Source: Erythroxylum novogranatense (Eukaryota > Streptophyta > Magnoliopsida > Malpighiales > Erythroxylaceae). Taken from it: a DNA stretch of 64,000 nucleotides. The notes under the pieces were generated by a model, which was not told the origin of the DNA, did no database searches, and saw only the letters and a list, made by a program, of their open reading frames with translations. A program made the position numbers and the translations under genes. The stretch is from NCBI GenBank assembly GCA_029891385.1, contig CM057229.1, forward strand, positions 372,001-436,000, written 5' to 3'. Below, one piece after another: positions 46,800 to 59,778 of the stretch; the first letter of the stretch is position 1; every line of letters starts with the position of its first letter.

Positions 46800-47530
46800 T
46801 ATATCCTTCAACTTGATCCTCATGTTATGAATATATCATTCAACTTGATCATCATGTTATGAATATATGTGTATGAGCAATTGCATATGATATGTAATTC
46901 ATTATTTGGCGATTATATAAATCATATCATACCCTTAAACTTTATTCTCATATTTGAAACTTTGAATTGAAATTGTTCAAAATTGTTAAAATGGAAGTGT
47001 TTATATATGTTTTATGGTTGTTGGAAATGAAAATTATTTTATGAATGTTTTATTATTATTAGAAATGGAAATTATGTTATGAATGTTTTGTGATTATTGG
47101 AAATGAAAATTGTTGGAAATGGAAATTGTTTATTTATGTTTTGTGAATGTTGGAAATATAAATTGTTTTATGAATGTTTTGTGATTATTGGAAATGGAAA
47201 TTGTTGAAAATAGAAATTGTTTATATATGTTTTGAGACTGTTGAAAATGAAAATTGTTTTATGAAGTTATACCTTTAAGGCTTTAACTTAATCCTCATGT
47301 TATGAATAGATGTGTGTTAACAATTGTTTAGCTCTGTCATTCGTTATTTGGTGATTATATAAATCATATCATACCCATCAACTCGATTCTCGTGTTTGAA
47401 ACTTTGAATTGAAATTGTTCGAAATTGTTAGAAATGGAGATTATTTATGTATATTTTGTGGTTAATAGAAATGGAAATTGTTTATGTATGTTTCGTGATT
47501 GTTGGAAATGAAAATTGTTTATGTATGATT
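46800..47530. repeat. Minisatellite-like array of GTTGGAAATGAAAATTGTTTATG units in a higher-order duplication
   Basis: Many degenerate 25-45 bp units built from (A/T)TTGGAAATG(G/A)AAATTGTTT and TATG(T/A)TTTGTG. A larger block (CTTGATCCTCATGTTATGAATA... to ...ACTTTGAATTGAAATTGTTC) occurs at about 46810-46985 and again at about 47290-47425. It precedes the hAT transposase relic and may be internal to that element. Confidence 0.75.
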
Positions 47531-47721
47531 TATGTAATTATATATGTTGAATAACTGAATTGTTAGTTTTTGACTTATAGCGAATTGTGTTCCATTAAAT
47601 TGAATTGTGTATAATGTAATCATACAAAATGAGTTATATTATATAATGGATATGTATATTGTGTAATGAAATTATTTGCTATTTATTTTGATATATGCAT
47701 TCATTTATTGTTATAGATAAA

Positions 47722-50030
47722 TGAAAAGAAGTTCAAGTACTCCTAATTAACCCACTTTAGGAAGATACAATAATTCAGCTTGGGCTCATGCTGCATTGGT
47801 TCACGATTCCTATTTTCTTGTTTTGTAACAAGTATTTGAAAGGTGGAGGATCACCTGATTAAAGAAATATTTAGCTGGGGTTAAAGGAGATGTAAAACCC
47901 TATAAAAAAGTAAATCATGACGTGAAGTAACAAATGAAAACATTGCTAAATGAATATTAACACGTGGGAGATAGAAGGTAAATGTTGAATTTTGAAATTG
48001 GTAGTGGAGGTTCATTTTCTAGTTTCTGTGGTGATTGTAGAAATGTTGAAGGTTGTAGTGGTAGTGATATTGGTAGTGTTCCATCTCGGGCCTAAAACAG
48101 AAGTACTTGAACTTAATGTGAGGAAGAGAAGAAGGCAGGTGACTAGTTTTTTTGCATCACGAACAATTCCGATAGTCTAACCTTCAATTCATAGCGCAAT
48201 GCAATCAAGAGATGCGATTATAATATCGATATGGCAGTAGCTAGATAGTGGTATGATACAAGTTCATCATTTAATGCTTCTTAGTCTTATTATTATCAAC
48301 CTATGATAGATGCAATAACCTCTTATGGTCCAAGATACAAAGGTCCTTCGATTGATGACTTAAGAGATAAATTTTTGAGTTGTTATATTTTTGAACTTAT
48401 AAGTTATCTGGTAAAAAGAAAAGTGAATTAGGTTACTTATAGATGTTCAATCATGTGTAATTGTTAGGCAAATAGGAGACAAGAGCCTATTATCAATTTT
48501 TTGGTTTATTCTACAAATACCTCTATGTTTTTTAAATCTGTTGATGCATATGATCTTATTAGAAAAGCTAAGACTTTGTTTACAATATTTGATGAATTTG
48601 TGAATGAAGTAAGGTCAGAAAACATTGTTCAGTTGATTACTGAAAATGATTTCACTTATAAAGCGGCAGAAAAAAGGTTACAGAATAAGTATAATTATTT
48701 TTTTGGACTCCTTGTGTTACACATTGCATTGACCTAATATTGGAGAATATAAGAGATCGTAGGTATTTTCTTGTTATTGATGAGAGTATACAGAAAGTTA
48801 AAAAGGTGACAAAGTTCATCTATAATCGTGCATGGGTATTAAATTTAATGATAAAGGAATTTAGCAATAGTAAGAATTTGTATCATCCTGCTGTGATAAG
48901 ATTTGCAGCAAATTTCTTTAACAATTCAGCTTTTTGTTAAGATGAAGAAAGAGTTAAGACAAATGTTTACAAGTGATAAGTGGATCACATCTCAGCATAC
49001 TAGGTATAATGCTGGAGTAGAGATTTGTAAAATTATATTGAAAGATAAAGAATTTTGGTCTCAATGCCAATTTGTTATCCGAGTTTGTGAGTCTTTGATG
49101 AAGAAAAGTCAACAATAGTTTTTTTTAATTCAATGGAGAGAACCACGGAAGTAATCAAGGTCAATATGAAACATAGGCCTTCTCTGTACACATCGTATCT
49201 TTCAATCATCAATGAGAGAAGGGAAAAATAACTTTCTTCTCGGTTGTTTGCAAGTGAGGCGTTTTTGAATCCTAATGTCTATTTTAGACTGGATCTTACT
49301 AAGTAAGCTGAAGTTAATATAGGAATGCTTTTAACTATTACAATAATTGTTAACAATGAAGCTCACAAATGGAGCTTCGTAAGTTGTTTTACTAGGATTT
49401 TGGAATGTTAATTACTATTCGATAAAAAGGAAAATTTTCTCTAGGTATTAGTTGTTTCCTTTTTTTATTTGTTGGAATTAATTAACACTTTATTTTGTTT
49501 ATAATACTACTTTTATTATCTTACGACTTATAGTTTCTTAGTGGAATCAATTCGAAAATGATGTTTCAGAGTTGAAAAGGTTTGCAATTTAAAATTTAAG
49601 TTAATGTGTGAGCACAATAGGCTGTGAACGAAACTGGAACACATTTGATTTTATCCACTCCAAGAAAAAGAATTGATTGGAGTATAAAAGGTTGAATGAC
49701 TTGTTTTTTTTCGTTACAGTTTAAAGCTTCGGAAAAGGTATGTTATTATAATTATTAATTTTGATATTAATTTTTAATAATTAAATTTTATTATTTACTA
49801 GGAGTCTTAATAATACAAATAGTTCAACTGATCCAATTACTATTTATAATATTGATCTTTTAGCGGATTGAGTTTCTAAAGAATTGAAATTGATAGATGT
49901 CAATTACTTGGAAGATAATCTTAGATGAAAAAGCAGTGCCATGTGATTCGGTGCATTAACTTTAAATGATAATGATGATGAAGTTCCCTTCAATGATGAG
50001 AATTTTGTACCAAATGATAACTGAGGTTAG
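47722..50030 (+). pseudogene. hAT-family transposase relic (DUF659 type)
   Basis: Degenerate plus-strand remains of a plant hAT transposase. The BED-proximal start is near 47722. The catalytic-core part is at 48501-48737 (FLVYSTNTSMFFKSVDAYDLIRKAKTLF; FDEFVNEVRSENIVQLITEN). It continues at 48740-49118 (YNRAWVLNLMIKEFSNSKNLYHPAVIRFAANFF; RQMFTSDKWITSQH), and the C-terminal dimerisation motif is at about 49623-49705 (CERNWNTFDFIHSKKKN). Stops and frame changes are frequent. I could not define the inverted ends of the element. Confidence 0.85.
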
Positions 50031-52305
50031 TACAGTTATAGCATATATCCTCTCGTAGACGATTGAATTTCATTCTAGGTTATTGTTTTTCCTCTTCTTT
50101 TAATTTTACTTATATTTGATGTTTATGTTAAATTCTATATATGTAATGCAATTGTAAATATTTTTATTTCAGGTTTAACTTCTACTTGATTATTTCCTTA
50201 TCACAAACTCTTATTGTAAATTGTAATAGCTTGAGAGTTAAAGAATAATACAAAATATTTATTGTTCTTTTTATTGGATGTTTTGATGTAATTATTATTT
50301 ATTAAAATGATAAAATTATATTATTGTAATATTTAAATATTTTATATTATTCTTAATTTTATATTTGTATGATGATGGTTTTCTTTTTCATATTAATTGT
50401 GGTTATTATTTATATGTGAAATATTTAAAATTATTATTATTTTATATTAATTGTGATTATTATTTATTATTATAATTTTTAAGACAAGGTTGATGTAAAC
50501 TTGTAAAGTATATACATTATAACTGTACAATATATAAACTATTTTGCAAATTTTAAAAAATTACAAGGACTATTTCATAAATTTAAAAAATCATATGAAA
50601 CAGCATCCCGTATTGACTAGTACTGTACCATAACTCAATCCAGTACCAAATCCTATAATGTATTTGCAACTCGGCCAAAACGCTCCTATAGACCAACTCC
50701 TTATTGCCAAATATATCCATCATGTCAAAATATTTTTTGCTTGGTTAAAAAATGCCTAATAAATTATTTACCAAACAAGGCCTAAATCCACTACATTCCT
50801 AAATATTGATACAAGCAAAATAATTTATGCTCAACTCACCAGATCTTGTATAATTTTTTCAGATTCATCTAATTATGATAAAATAGTTTTAATTTAATTT
50901 AATTGAAATCAAAATTAAAATTAAAATCAATTATTTATAGATATAGTCATTATAATAAACTTGGTCTAAATTTATTTTTGATCAAAATTTCATATATTAA
51001 ATCAAAACGTCATCTTTCATGATGAATTTAATTAAGTCATAAATCTAAAATTTGTCTCAAAATTTATTTTATTTAATTTAAAATTAGATTAAGTTTAATT
51101 TGAATCAAGCTCTTTTATCATCCCAAGGACCAAAGTAATTTCTCAACATAGTCTCCCAACTAATAAAATTCTCATTATTTAATTTCAAATTTTAACAATT
51201 TTTAGTTGAAAAATAACTACAATTTCTTTTTCTCTAACGCCAATTCCAAAGAAGAAAAGAAACATAACAAAAAGTAAAGGATTTAATTAAACAGAGTTCA
51301 CGGATTCCAAGGATTAAATTGACTGTGTCCGCAAATAATGGGCCTTCAAAACGCCTGCCACGTTTCACATTCCCCGACCAAAGCTCCAAACCATGAACAC
51401 ACCAGTATCAGTATGCTGTATACATATATGATATATTACGTGGCCTGCCCAGTTTGACGGTAAATAATCTCTTTCATGTGCAAGTTTGAGCAAAGAAGGA
51501 TCCTTCCCATGAGGTAATTTGAAACAGACAAATGAAGGCAAACCCCACCATCCAAAGTTCTGTTCCTTTCTTCCAAGACCCAAATGAATATATATTTGAT
51601 AATTAAAGGACTCTACTTTACCTGGGATAGATTCCCTCTATGGGTTATTGCCTAAGATAAGACAACCCAAGTGATTGAGTATAAATCAAATTATAGTGTT
51701 TCCTTGTATTTTATATTTAGTCGGCAAAAAGTTTGTTTTTTTTCAATCTTTTAGTTTTGTTTCTTAAGAAGGATTAATTGATGGGGCTGTTTTGTTTTCG
51801 TCTGAAATTTTTTTTGTCGGATATTTTTTGTCATGCCACTGGCTATGGATAAGTTTGTGGTGTAGGATTGACGTGGAGCTTCTGATGGACACTTAACAGC
51901 TGTTCGTCGTTGGGTTTAGATTTTTTAACAAGGCGGGTTCTGGCTTTTCTGGCTGCCTTTCTGATAGCGATGCTTCAATAGTCATCGATTTTTTTTTTCT
52001 TTTAGCCAACAGTTCTATTGTGAATTATTAGTCAAGTTTGATCCTTTTCTTTTTTGTCTTTTCACCAAGTGGGTGTCATGGGATTCGTTTATTAGACAAG
52101 TTGAATATCTCAAGTTTCTATCTTTGCTTCATTTTTTAGTTCATACTCTTGGATTTTGTTTTATCTTCAGCTGTTCATTATTTGGCGATAGACAAGGTGG
52201 AATCTCTTTCAGCGTCTGAAGCTGGTGGTAGTTCTATAAGTATTCAGATCGTTTAGTTGAAGTCACAAGGGAGTGAAGAATACTGGTTCTTTCCTGGAAG
52301 CAGAA
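50031..52305. other. Spacer and 5' region of the BTB gene
   Basis: AT-rich, mostly featureless to about 51300. From about 51600 the T-rich, intron-like sequence probably includes the BTB gene leader and a leader intron. No coding recognised. Confidence 0.45.
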
Positions 52306-55300
52306 ATGGTAGAAGAGAAAGAGAAGAAGTTCCTCACAGTAGCACCCTTCCAGTGTGCTTGGAGAAAGGATTTGAAGTTCAGGGAAGCAGGTAGAGGGTG
52401 TGTGGCTTTTGATGCTTTTGCCCACAATGATGTTACTGTGGTATTCAGAGAGAATGTTGGAAGCCAGCATTACCACTATAAAAGGGACAATAGTCCTCAT
52501 TATACTGTCATACTTGGGAGTCACAGGAATCGCCGGTTGAAAATTGAGGTAGATGGGAGGACTGAGGTTGATGTGGAAGGCATTGGACTCTGCTGCTCTT
52601 CTGCATTTCAAAGTTATTGGATCAGTATTTATGATGGGCTGATCAGTGTTGGCACAGGAAGGTATCCTTTTCAGAATCTTGTATTTCAGTGGTTAGATTC
52701 CACACCCAATTGCAGAATACGGTATGTTGGGCTTAGTAGCTGGGATAAACATGTAGGGTATAGGAATGTCAATGTGTTGTCATTTCCACATAATCATTTG
52801 TCCTTATGGAAGCAAGTTGATTCTGGAGAATATGAGGGCCAAGAGGATGGTAAAGAGGAGTTGGAACATGAGAAAAGTTATGAGAAATGGGGACTTGAAA
52901 ATTTTCTTGAGAGTTGGGAACTCTCTGATGTTGTCTTCATTGTGGGTGTGGAAGAAAGGCCTTTTCCAGCTCATAAAGTGATCTTGAAAGCATCTGGTAC
53001 TTTTCCTCTGAATTTGTCAAAGGAAGATGTTATTTTGCTCAAGGATGTGTCTTATCCAATTCTACGTGCATTTCTTCAATATATCTATACAGGGAAGACT
53101 CAGGTATCTTTTCCCACCACCTATTATGGATTTAATGGTCAGAAGGATATTCATTTGCCTTGAACTCTTTTACCCACCGGACAGTTTGTTTTGTTTCTGT
53201 TTTTATGATATAGATATCCGAATCCCAGCTGAGTTTGCTATGGGCTTTGAGTTTACAATTTGAAGTGATGCCACTGGTGAAACAGTGTGAGGAGACTATT
53301 GAAAGGTTTAAATTTAACAAAAAGCTGTTTGGATATGGAAAGTCTGTGGAATTATTGTATCCAAACAGTCGGCCTCATTATTGTACAAGCTTTCCCTCAG
53401 GACTCCCAGTAGATGCGCAGAGGCTCAAACAGTTGCATTCGTCTGGAGAATATAGTGATGTTTGCGTTTACATTGATGGTCACGGTCTTGTTGCTGAGCC
53501 TCATAAACTTATCCTTAGTTTATGGAGTGTGCCATTTACGAAGGTTACCATACTTTTACTTCCTCTTAATGTCTGTCCTCAAGTCCCTCGTGTATTTGGG
53601 GATGCTAGGACAAGATTTTTGATCTAAAGTTGCTGCAGATGTTTACATTAACATAACAGGCACAAGTGTTTTATTGAGTGCACGGACAATCAATCTGTAA
53701 AGTTTAAGTTTCATCGAGTTGTGGTGGATTATGGAATTTGTGGTTCTTTAGTGCTCTTTACTACTGGTGATGCGTAATCTCTAGGAAAATGTTCTAATTC
53801 CATTTTATTTTTCCTGTTCTTTTGACTCGTAGTGTTTTTTGTCCATAACAATGGCCGATTTGAAGAGGTGAGGTGTTGTGACAATAGTGTGATCTGTGAA
53901 ATACTTCCTTTTTACATAGAATACGAACTTTAGGATGTTGTTTCCTTGTTTTATTGATATTCATTTTATACCAATCTGCCTGAGGTTTATCATCAGCAAT
54001 GTTGGTTGTTTTGATTCGTAATGAATTCATTTTTTAGTCAATTATCTCTAATAAATATCTTACAATATCAGATGTTCACCAACGGAATGATTGAGAGTAG
54101 ATCCTCTGAGATTCATTTAAGTGAAGTACCGGCAGAAGCATTCAAGATCATGCTCGAATTCATGTACACTGGGGAACTTAGTTTGGAAGATACAACTGAT
54201 TTTGGAACCTTGTTACTGCAGCTTCTCTTATTGTCTGATCAATTTGGAGTTACTCTTCTTTATCAGGAGTGCTTCAAGACACTTTTGGAATGTCTTTCTG
54301 AGGTAGTTAACTCGTTTCTTGACAACTAACCTATTGAAGCTTTTCCTTTTTGCAATCATACGCTGTTTACTGTTACAATATGTTTCTTGTCTGTCTAGAA
54401 CTAAAAGAATGGAGGCGTGACTTGCGGTTTTGGGACCTCTGTAAACAAAAGAACAGATCCCTTTTATTATATGGAATATAAGATATTTGATACCTTTCAT
54501 GTACATATTATATGCAGGGATGGAGTTCTCCTAGTGGAAGAAGGTCATACTACAAGAGTTTTTCTATTATGCACAAGTTTAATGGACGACGAACCAGACG
54601 AATTTGGCAAGTTACTTGGGCTATGGCTTATAAAGCTAACTGTTGACTTTGTTGCAGGAGTCAGTATGTCCAATTCTGGAAGTGGTTTCATCAATTCCGT
54701 CATGCAAACTCATTGAAGAAACCTGCGAGAGAAGATTTGCAATGCACTTCGACTATTGTACAACTGCAAGTCTTGCCTTCATCTTGTTAGATGGGACAAT
54801 TATCAGCAGCATCATTCAGGTGCTCCTCTTTTTTCCAATTTGTTTGGATAATAAGATAGAATTAGAACTCATTTAGTGTTTCTAAGAACACAGTACAAAT
54901 GGTCCAACAATTTAAGGAGGATAGGAAGATCCATTGTGGAGACCACAATACATACTTGGAGGGTTGGCTTTGCACTAATTTGATCGTCAAGATTTTTGGA
55001 ATTGACAGTTTGGATAATTTCTTATTCTACAATTTATCGCAGAAGTTGTCGGGGTGAGGATGGGATTTGTAATTTGGAAAGTAGCGTGAAGATAGTATCT
55101 AGTGCATATCTAAAATGTTGGAAGCATTGAATGGAAGATTAGGGGTGGAAATTGTACAAATTTTATCATTTTTATTGTCAATGATCTCTGGCAGAAGAAA
55201 AGCCTAAGATCGATAACTCAATTGGAAGTATTTGTTTGTGATATTGGCAAGCATGTACAACAGTTTGAAAAGCTCTTTATAAGAAATAATGGTTTTGCAG

Positions 55301-57207
55301 CATCCAGAGTTGACTGTGACATCAGAAGAAAGAGTTCTCAATGCAATTCTGATGTGGTGCATGAGAGCCAAGGATGTGTGTGGGTGGGAAGTGGTGGATG
55401 AACTGATTGCAAATTCGAGTCCTGATTTCCTTTTCAAGGAGAGACTTCAATCACTTAACGACCTGCTGCCATTTGTGAGATTTCCTTTGATGCCATATCA
55501 CTTACTCAAAAATGTAAGTCGGGTATGGATTTAGTTATCTCGATAATTTCCTACATTGAGAATGAGAGTTTGAGCTTGTGCTAACTGTATTGCAGTTGGG
55601 AGAAAGCAACATGTGCAGGCACATTGAAGTCTTGAATTATCTTGTAAGTAGTGCATATAAAAACTTCGACATGTAAGTAATGCATATTTCCCTCACTTCT
55701 CTTTCATGCCAATGATAGGTGAAGGAAGCAATTGATTTTGCTGATACTGGATTGGCAAAGCTGGGGAAGGAAAAAAAGTAAGTAATTACCATATGTTTGG
55801 TCTATGCTCACTTCTTTTGATCTTCTTTTGGTTTTGGATCATATTTTGAACCTGGTACAAGTTAAGCATAATGTAGCTAAACAGTGTCACGTTGATGGAA
55901 ATGGCGCCTTAAGATTCACCTGTCTTCTGAATGGGTTCCTATTCTGTTGTTTGTTGATATTTATTCTCTGTCTCGTGCTCTTACGCTAGTTGATCTGATC
56001 AGATCAAATGAGATCTTTTATAGCAAAAGTATAGAAAGCAAAACTCCACTTGGAAATTGATGTAGCTTGTTCAATTATGGAACTAGAGTCTTGTTTCGAA
56101 AGCCTAACTTGCCGTTTTCATTAAGTATTTGTCATCTGGTTGTTAAGTTCCATGTCACTTTTGGTTGTTTATTTTGTTTGTTGATGACATTTAAGATCAT
56201 CAAGTCTTGCTAAGAGATGGCGCTAATGTTGGTCTTGCATTTTGTAGCATAAGGTTCGAGCATAGAAGGTCTAGTTATAAGGAACTCCAGTACATTTGTG
56301 ATGGTGATAGCAACGGAGTGCTGTACTTCGCTGGCACGTCTTACGGGGAACATCAATGGGTTAATCCTGTTCTAGCTAAGGTGAACTTTTGATCATTCAT
56401 CAACCTTTTTATGCTAATCTCTTGATAGATCTGTTAGGACATGGATGCTGTGGAGCATGTGACTTAACAGTTTAAGTGGACTTTGCAGAGGATCACTATC
56501 ACAGCTAGCAGTCCCAATTCAAGATACACTGATCCTAAGGTTTTAGTATCAAGAGTATACCAGGTACCATAAGCTTAAGACAAACGAAAAATCTCCTGTT
56601 TGTTTTAGTTTGTATGCTTTGGTGATTGAATTGTGTTGCCATCACAGGGCACGTCTTTTACCGGTCATCGGATAGAAGAAGACGGGAATAAGTGTGCATG
56701 GTGGATGGTTGACATAGGCCAAGATCATCAGGTTTGAATCAATCAACTGCTAACCTTTCCATCAACTTGCTGCATGCATAATTCATCTCAATTCATGCAG
56801 CTTTTGTGCAATCACTACACCTTGCGACAAGACGGGTCAAGAGCCTACTCAAGGTTTTGGAATCTTCAGGTAAAAAACCTGAACATCATTCATATCAGAA
56901 GAGGATTTGTTGCTTTTTTTTTTTTTTGGAAAGAAAGAGGATTTGTTGTTCACAATGTTTTTTTGTTAAAAATTTTGTCTCCTAATAGGGTTCATTGGAT
57001 GGGAAGAGTTGGGCAAACCTGAGAGTACATGAGGATGATTCTACAATATGCAAGCCAGATCAGTATGCATCATGGCCTATAAGTGGTCCTAATGCTCTAC
57101 TGCCCTTCAGGTTTTTCAGAGTTGTTATGACAGGACCCACGGCTGATGCCTCCAATCCCTGGAATCTATGCATTTGCTACCTGGAACTTTATGGCTACTT
57201 CCGTTAA
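52306..57207 (+). CDS. Two-BTB/POZ and discoidin-like (F5/8C) domain protein, At2g30600 type
   Basis: Probable substrate adaptor for CUL3 ubiquitin ligases; the specific substrate is unknown. Exons: 52306-53103, 53214-53543, 54072-54302, 54658-54819, 55301-55513, 55596-55643, 55719-55777, 56248-56380, 56489-56563, 56648-56731, 56801-56869, 56989-57207. All in frame, giving 806 residues. An N-terminal domain (about 1-180; FQCAWRKDLKFREAG; WLDSTPNCRIRYVGLSSWD) is followed by BTB 1 (about 210-290; LSDVVFIVGVEERPFPAHKVIL) and BTB 2 (about 350-450; YSDVCVYIDGHGLVAEPHKLIL then MLEFMYTGELSLED). Then come a BACK-like helical part and a C-terminal discoidin-like domain (about 610-806; FAGTSYGEHQWVNP; WWMVDIGQDHQLLCNHYTLR; GSLDGKSWANLRVHEDD; FRFFRVVMTG). 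An in-frame open stretch upstream of 52306 has no ATG, so this start is chosen. No lesion. Confidence 0.95.
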
Positions 57208-57866
57208 TTTTTAGGACCTGACATTCCAGGCTTTATATATAGACTCATCTGCATTTCCTGTTTTCCTTCCAGGAAAATAAAACTACTCGCACCCTGTTAT
57301 AGTTCCTTTTTTGATGTTAACATCTCATAAATGTTTCAGTTCATACGCTCTCAAATGAAATCCGCTGTTTCATACTATGACTAAGATTGTTAAATTCTAT
57401 TTTTTTACTACTACATATTTACAGAAATGGAATATCATGAATAACCGGTGGCCTTGAACTAGATCTAAGAACTTCCAAGTTCCACCATTTTTAACAATGC
57501 ATTATAAACATTAGCTAAAAGAATTAGTTTCATGATAAACATCCAGAATCATTAACCAATACGTATGGCAAAGACTTTCCATCTAAACTTTGATCATTGG
57601 AATAATCCATGTCCAACGAACATTTTGGAGGAATATAAACAATTTCAACCTGTTCACTCATGAACAAAAACAGCCATCCAAATTGAATACATCCATACAA
57701 TTTGCTACGACCCTAGATAAATATGTTCCATTTCTCCCTTTCAAAGCAGTTCGACAAAGTGTAAACCGTTAACCGCAATTTTCAGGTTCTCACAGGTAGG
57801 AATATCATAACTTAGACAGCCGTTAAGAAATTCTGTAGATCTAAAACCAGGTGGTGTGTACACGGA
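57208..57866. other. Convergent 3' region between the BTB gene and SmD3
   Basis: Holds the 3' UTRs of both genes. A plus-strand AATAAA at about 57277 is a likely BTB polyadenylation signal. Confidence 0.5.
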
Positions 57867-59426
57867 TTACCTCCTAACAGGAGGCACACCACCTCTACCA
57901 GGTGGTCCTCCACGTCCAGCAGCTTGAGCCTGCATTAAACTCCAAGAATGAGCCGGGCAGCAGGCGATGCAACAATATAGAGGGGAAAGTTGGATAGTAG
58001 GAAGGAAGAAGAATTAGTTCTTGTTCTCTGGCAGGTTAAGCACAAATAAGATTAACTAGCAAGTAGCAACTCTCTGTGACTAACAAAAGTCCATCTTTTC
58101 TACAAGTTAATCACAGGTAGAACCACTTGCTTTTGCAGAACAAGAACCAAGTTCAATGATATTTATGGGTACTAGAAGCGTGTCAAAGAAAACAGCTAAC
58201 TGCTAATGCAAGAGAATGCACTAAACTGACCTTAGCCCGCATTGCAACAGATCTGCCCCTTCCAACTCCAAGTGACGCACTCTTACCCTTCAAGTTGCAA
58301 AAGACACGATTTAGAATTCAGAGCAAATGCAAGCTTAACCAAACATAACTGACGGTAGGGCAATACCTTGATTCTAGCATCAAGGCGTTTGAACATGGGG
58401 GCGTTCTTTAGCATATCTGGTATGACCATAAACCTGTTGAAAGTTCAGAATAACAGTCACAAACTGCACTGTTGCATTTTTTCTCGCCAGTCTAACCACT
58501 AATATAAAACTGTTTCATATGAAAAAATGTAGGCAAAGAAGAAAAGTTCACATTCAGATACCTGACTTTACTTCCTCGTATAAATACATGCTCAAGCTGT
58601 GAAACCTTCCCATCCTGAAAAAGGGAATTATCGAACTTACACACAAATTGAGAATCATGCCGCTAAATGACTGAACAGTCAGGTTGAAACTAGTCAGATC
58701 CAACTATCTATAGAAGCCAAAATTGACAGCAGTATTCCAAAACTGATCTAAGATCTCTGTAAGAACCAGATACAGTTGAGAAATAAAACAGGAATCATTA
58801 GAATTGGGCACATGCACATTGGTCTCAAACAACTACAAGAACATGAAATCACATTTCATGAGGAGAATAGAACTGAAGGCAATTACATTCGTCTTTCTGA
58901 TTAATTACTGAAATGCGATTGACTCCATTCACAAATTCCCGTAGTAAATTTGCAGAACAAGCATAACTTGAAGTCGAAATTGCCAGGCATTAGTACATAT
59001 CTTTACTAACATCTTCCACACGCAACCACAATCCAATCCTTATAATGCAAAACAGTTCAACGAGTCGTTGACAAGGTACATTACAAGTAAAAAAACTCAA
59101 ATTTAGGCTTTTGGAGAAAGACGCGGATGCAATTTGACAAAGAAAGAACCAACCAAAATAAGTCGAAAATCAAAAAGATCTGGAACTTAAGGGGGCGATT
59201 AAAGGGGAAAATCCCCCAAAAAATAACATTTAACATTGCCAGACAAAGAAGGAGAAAAGACGAGTACTCTAGCTGTGTAAGTAATATTCTCGAGTTGGCA
59301 GTTCCAGTTATCTTCACACTCCACCATGCTACCTCTGTAAAGCTCTCCACTTTTGAGCTCCACAGTCACTATATGCCCTGAGGCTTCGTGTAGTAGTTTC
59401 ACCGGTATACCTAAGCTTCTACTCAT
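57867..59426 (-). CDS. SMD3: Small nuclear ribonucleoprotein SmD3
   Basis: Core Sm protein of spliceosomal U snRNPs. Five exons: 59426-59268, 58614-58562, 58433-58367, 58287-58231, 57929-57867. They are in frame and give 132 residues, typical for SmD3. The Sm fold spans residues 1-80. Sm1 is [29 protein letters not shown] with [18 protein letters not shown]. Sm2 is [18 protein letters not shown]. The tail is rich in RG dipeptides ([30 protein letters not shown]), which in SmD proteins are targets of arginine dimethylation. Head to head with the branching enzyme gene. Confidence 0.97.
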
Positions 59427-59778
59427 CTCTTCCTCTTTTCTCTTACTTGCAAAGCCCTAATTAAGCCCCACGCTCAACTTTAACAGGAGACCGATTGAGT
59501 TAGTGACAAAATAGTTATTCTCCTATGAATGATGGGCATTTTCGTCATTTTTCTTCTCAATGTTCTGAATTATACCAACTATGCTTTGCTGGATTTTGTT
59601 TCGTTCCTCGGAATCCAAAACACGGGACTAAGAAAAGCAACGGCCCAGATCCTTCCCTGTTGACATTCACAAGCCGTACGTGTCGTTCCCAGATATGTAC
59701 CTCAACTCTTTGATTGGGTTCTTAAAAGTTCTATCCTGGGTTACAGAAACTGTGTGAAATGAGGTGTTGTGGAGAAAG
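59427..59778. promoter_or_regulatory. Shared divergent promoter of SmD3 and branching enzyme
   Basis: Only 352 bp separate the two start codons, including both leaders. Visible motifs: GGCCCA (site II-like, common in growth-linked genes) near 59643, ACGTGTC (ACGT-core, ABRE-like) near 59679, and AAGCCCTAAT (telo-box-like) near 59451. Function is inferred only. Confidence 0.5.

Noticed and set aside
47992..48180. Val-rich 62-residue frame
   Set aside because: Off-frame reading of hAT-relic DNA; its composition reflects GTG/GTA-rich repeats.
45830..50640. Full hAT element with defined ends
   Set aside because: Sequences near 45830 and 50620 both contain GGTAC-like strings, but I could not find matching inverted ends or an 8-bp duplication, so only the transposase relic is reported.
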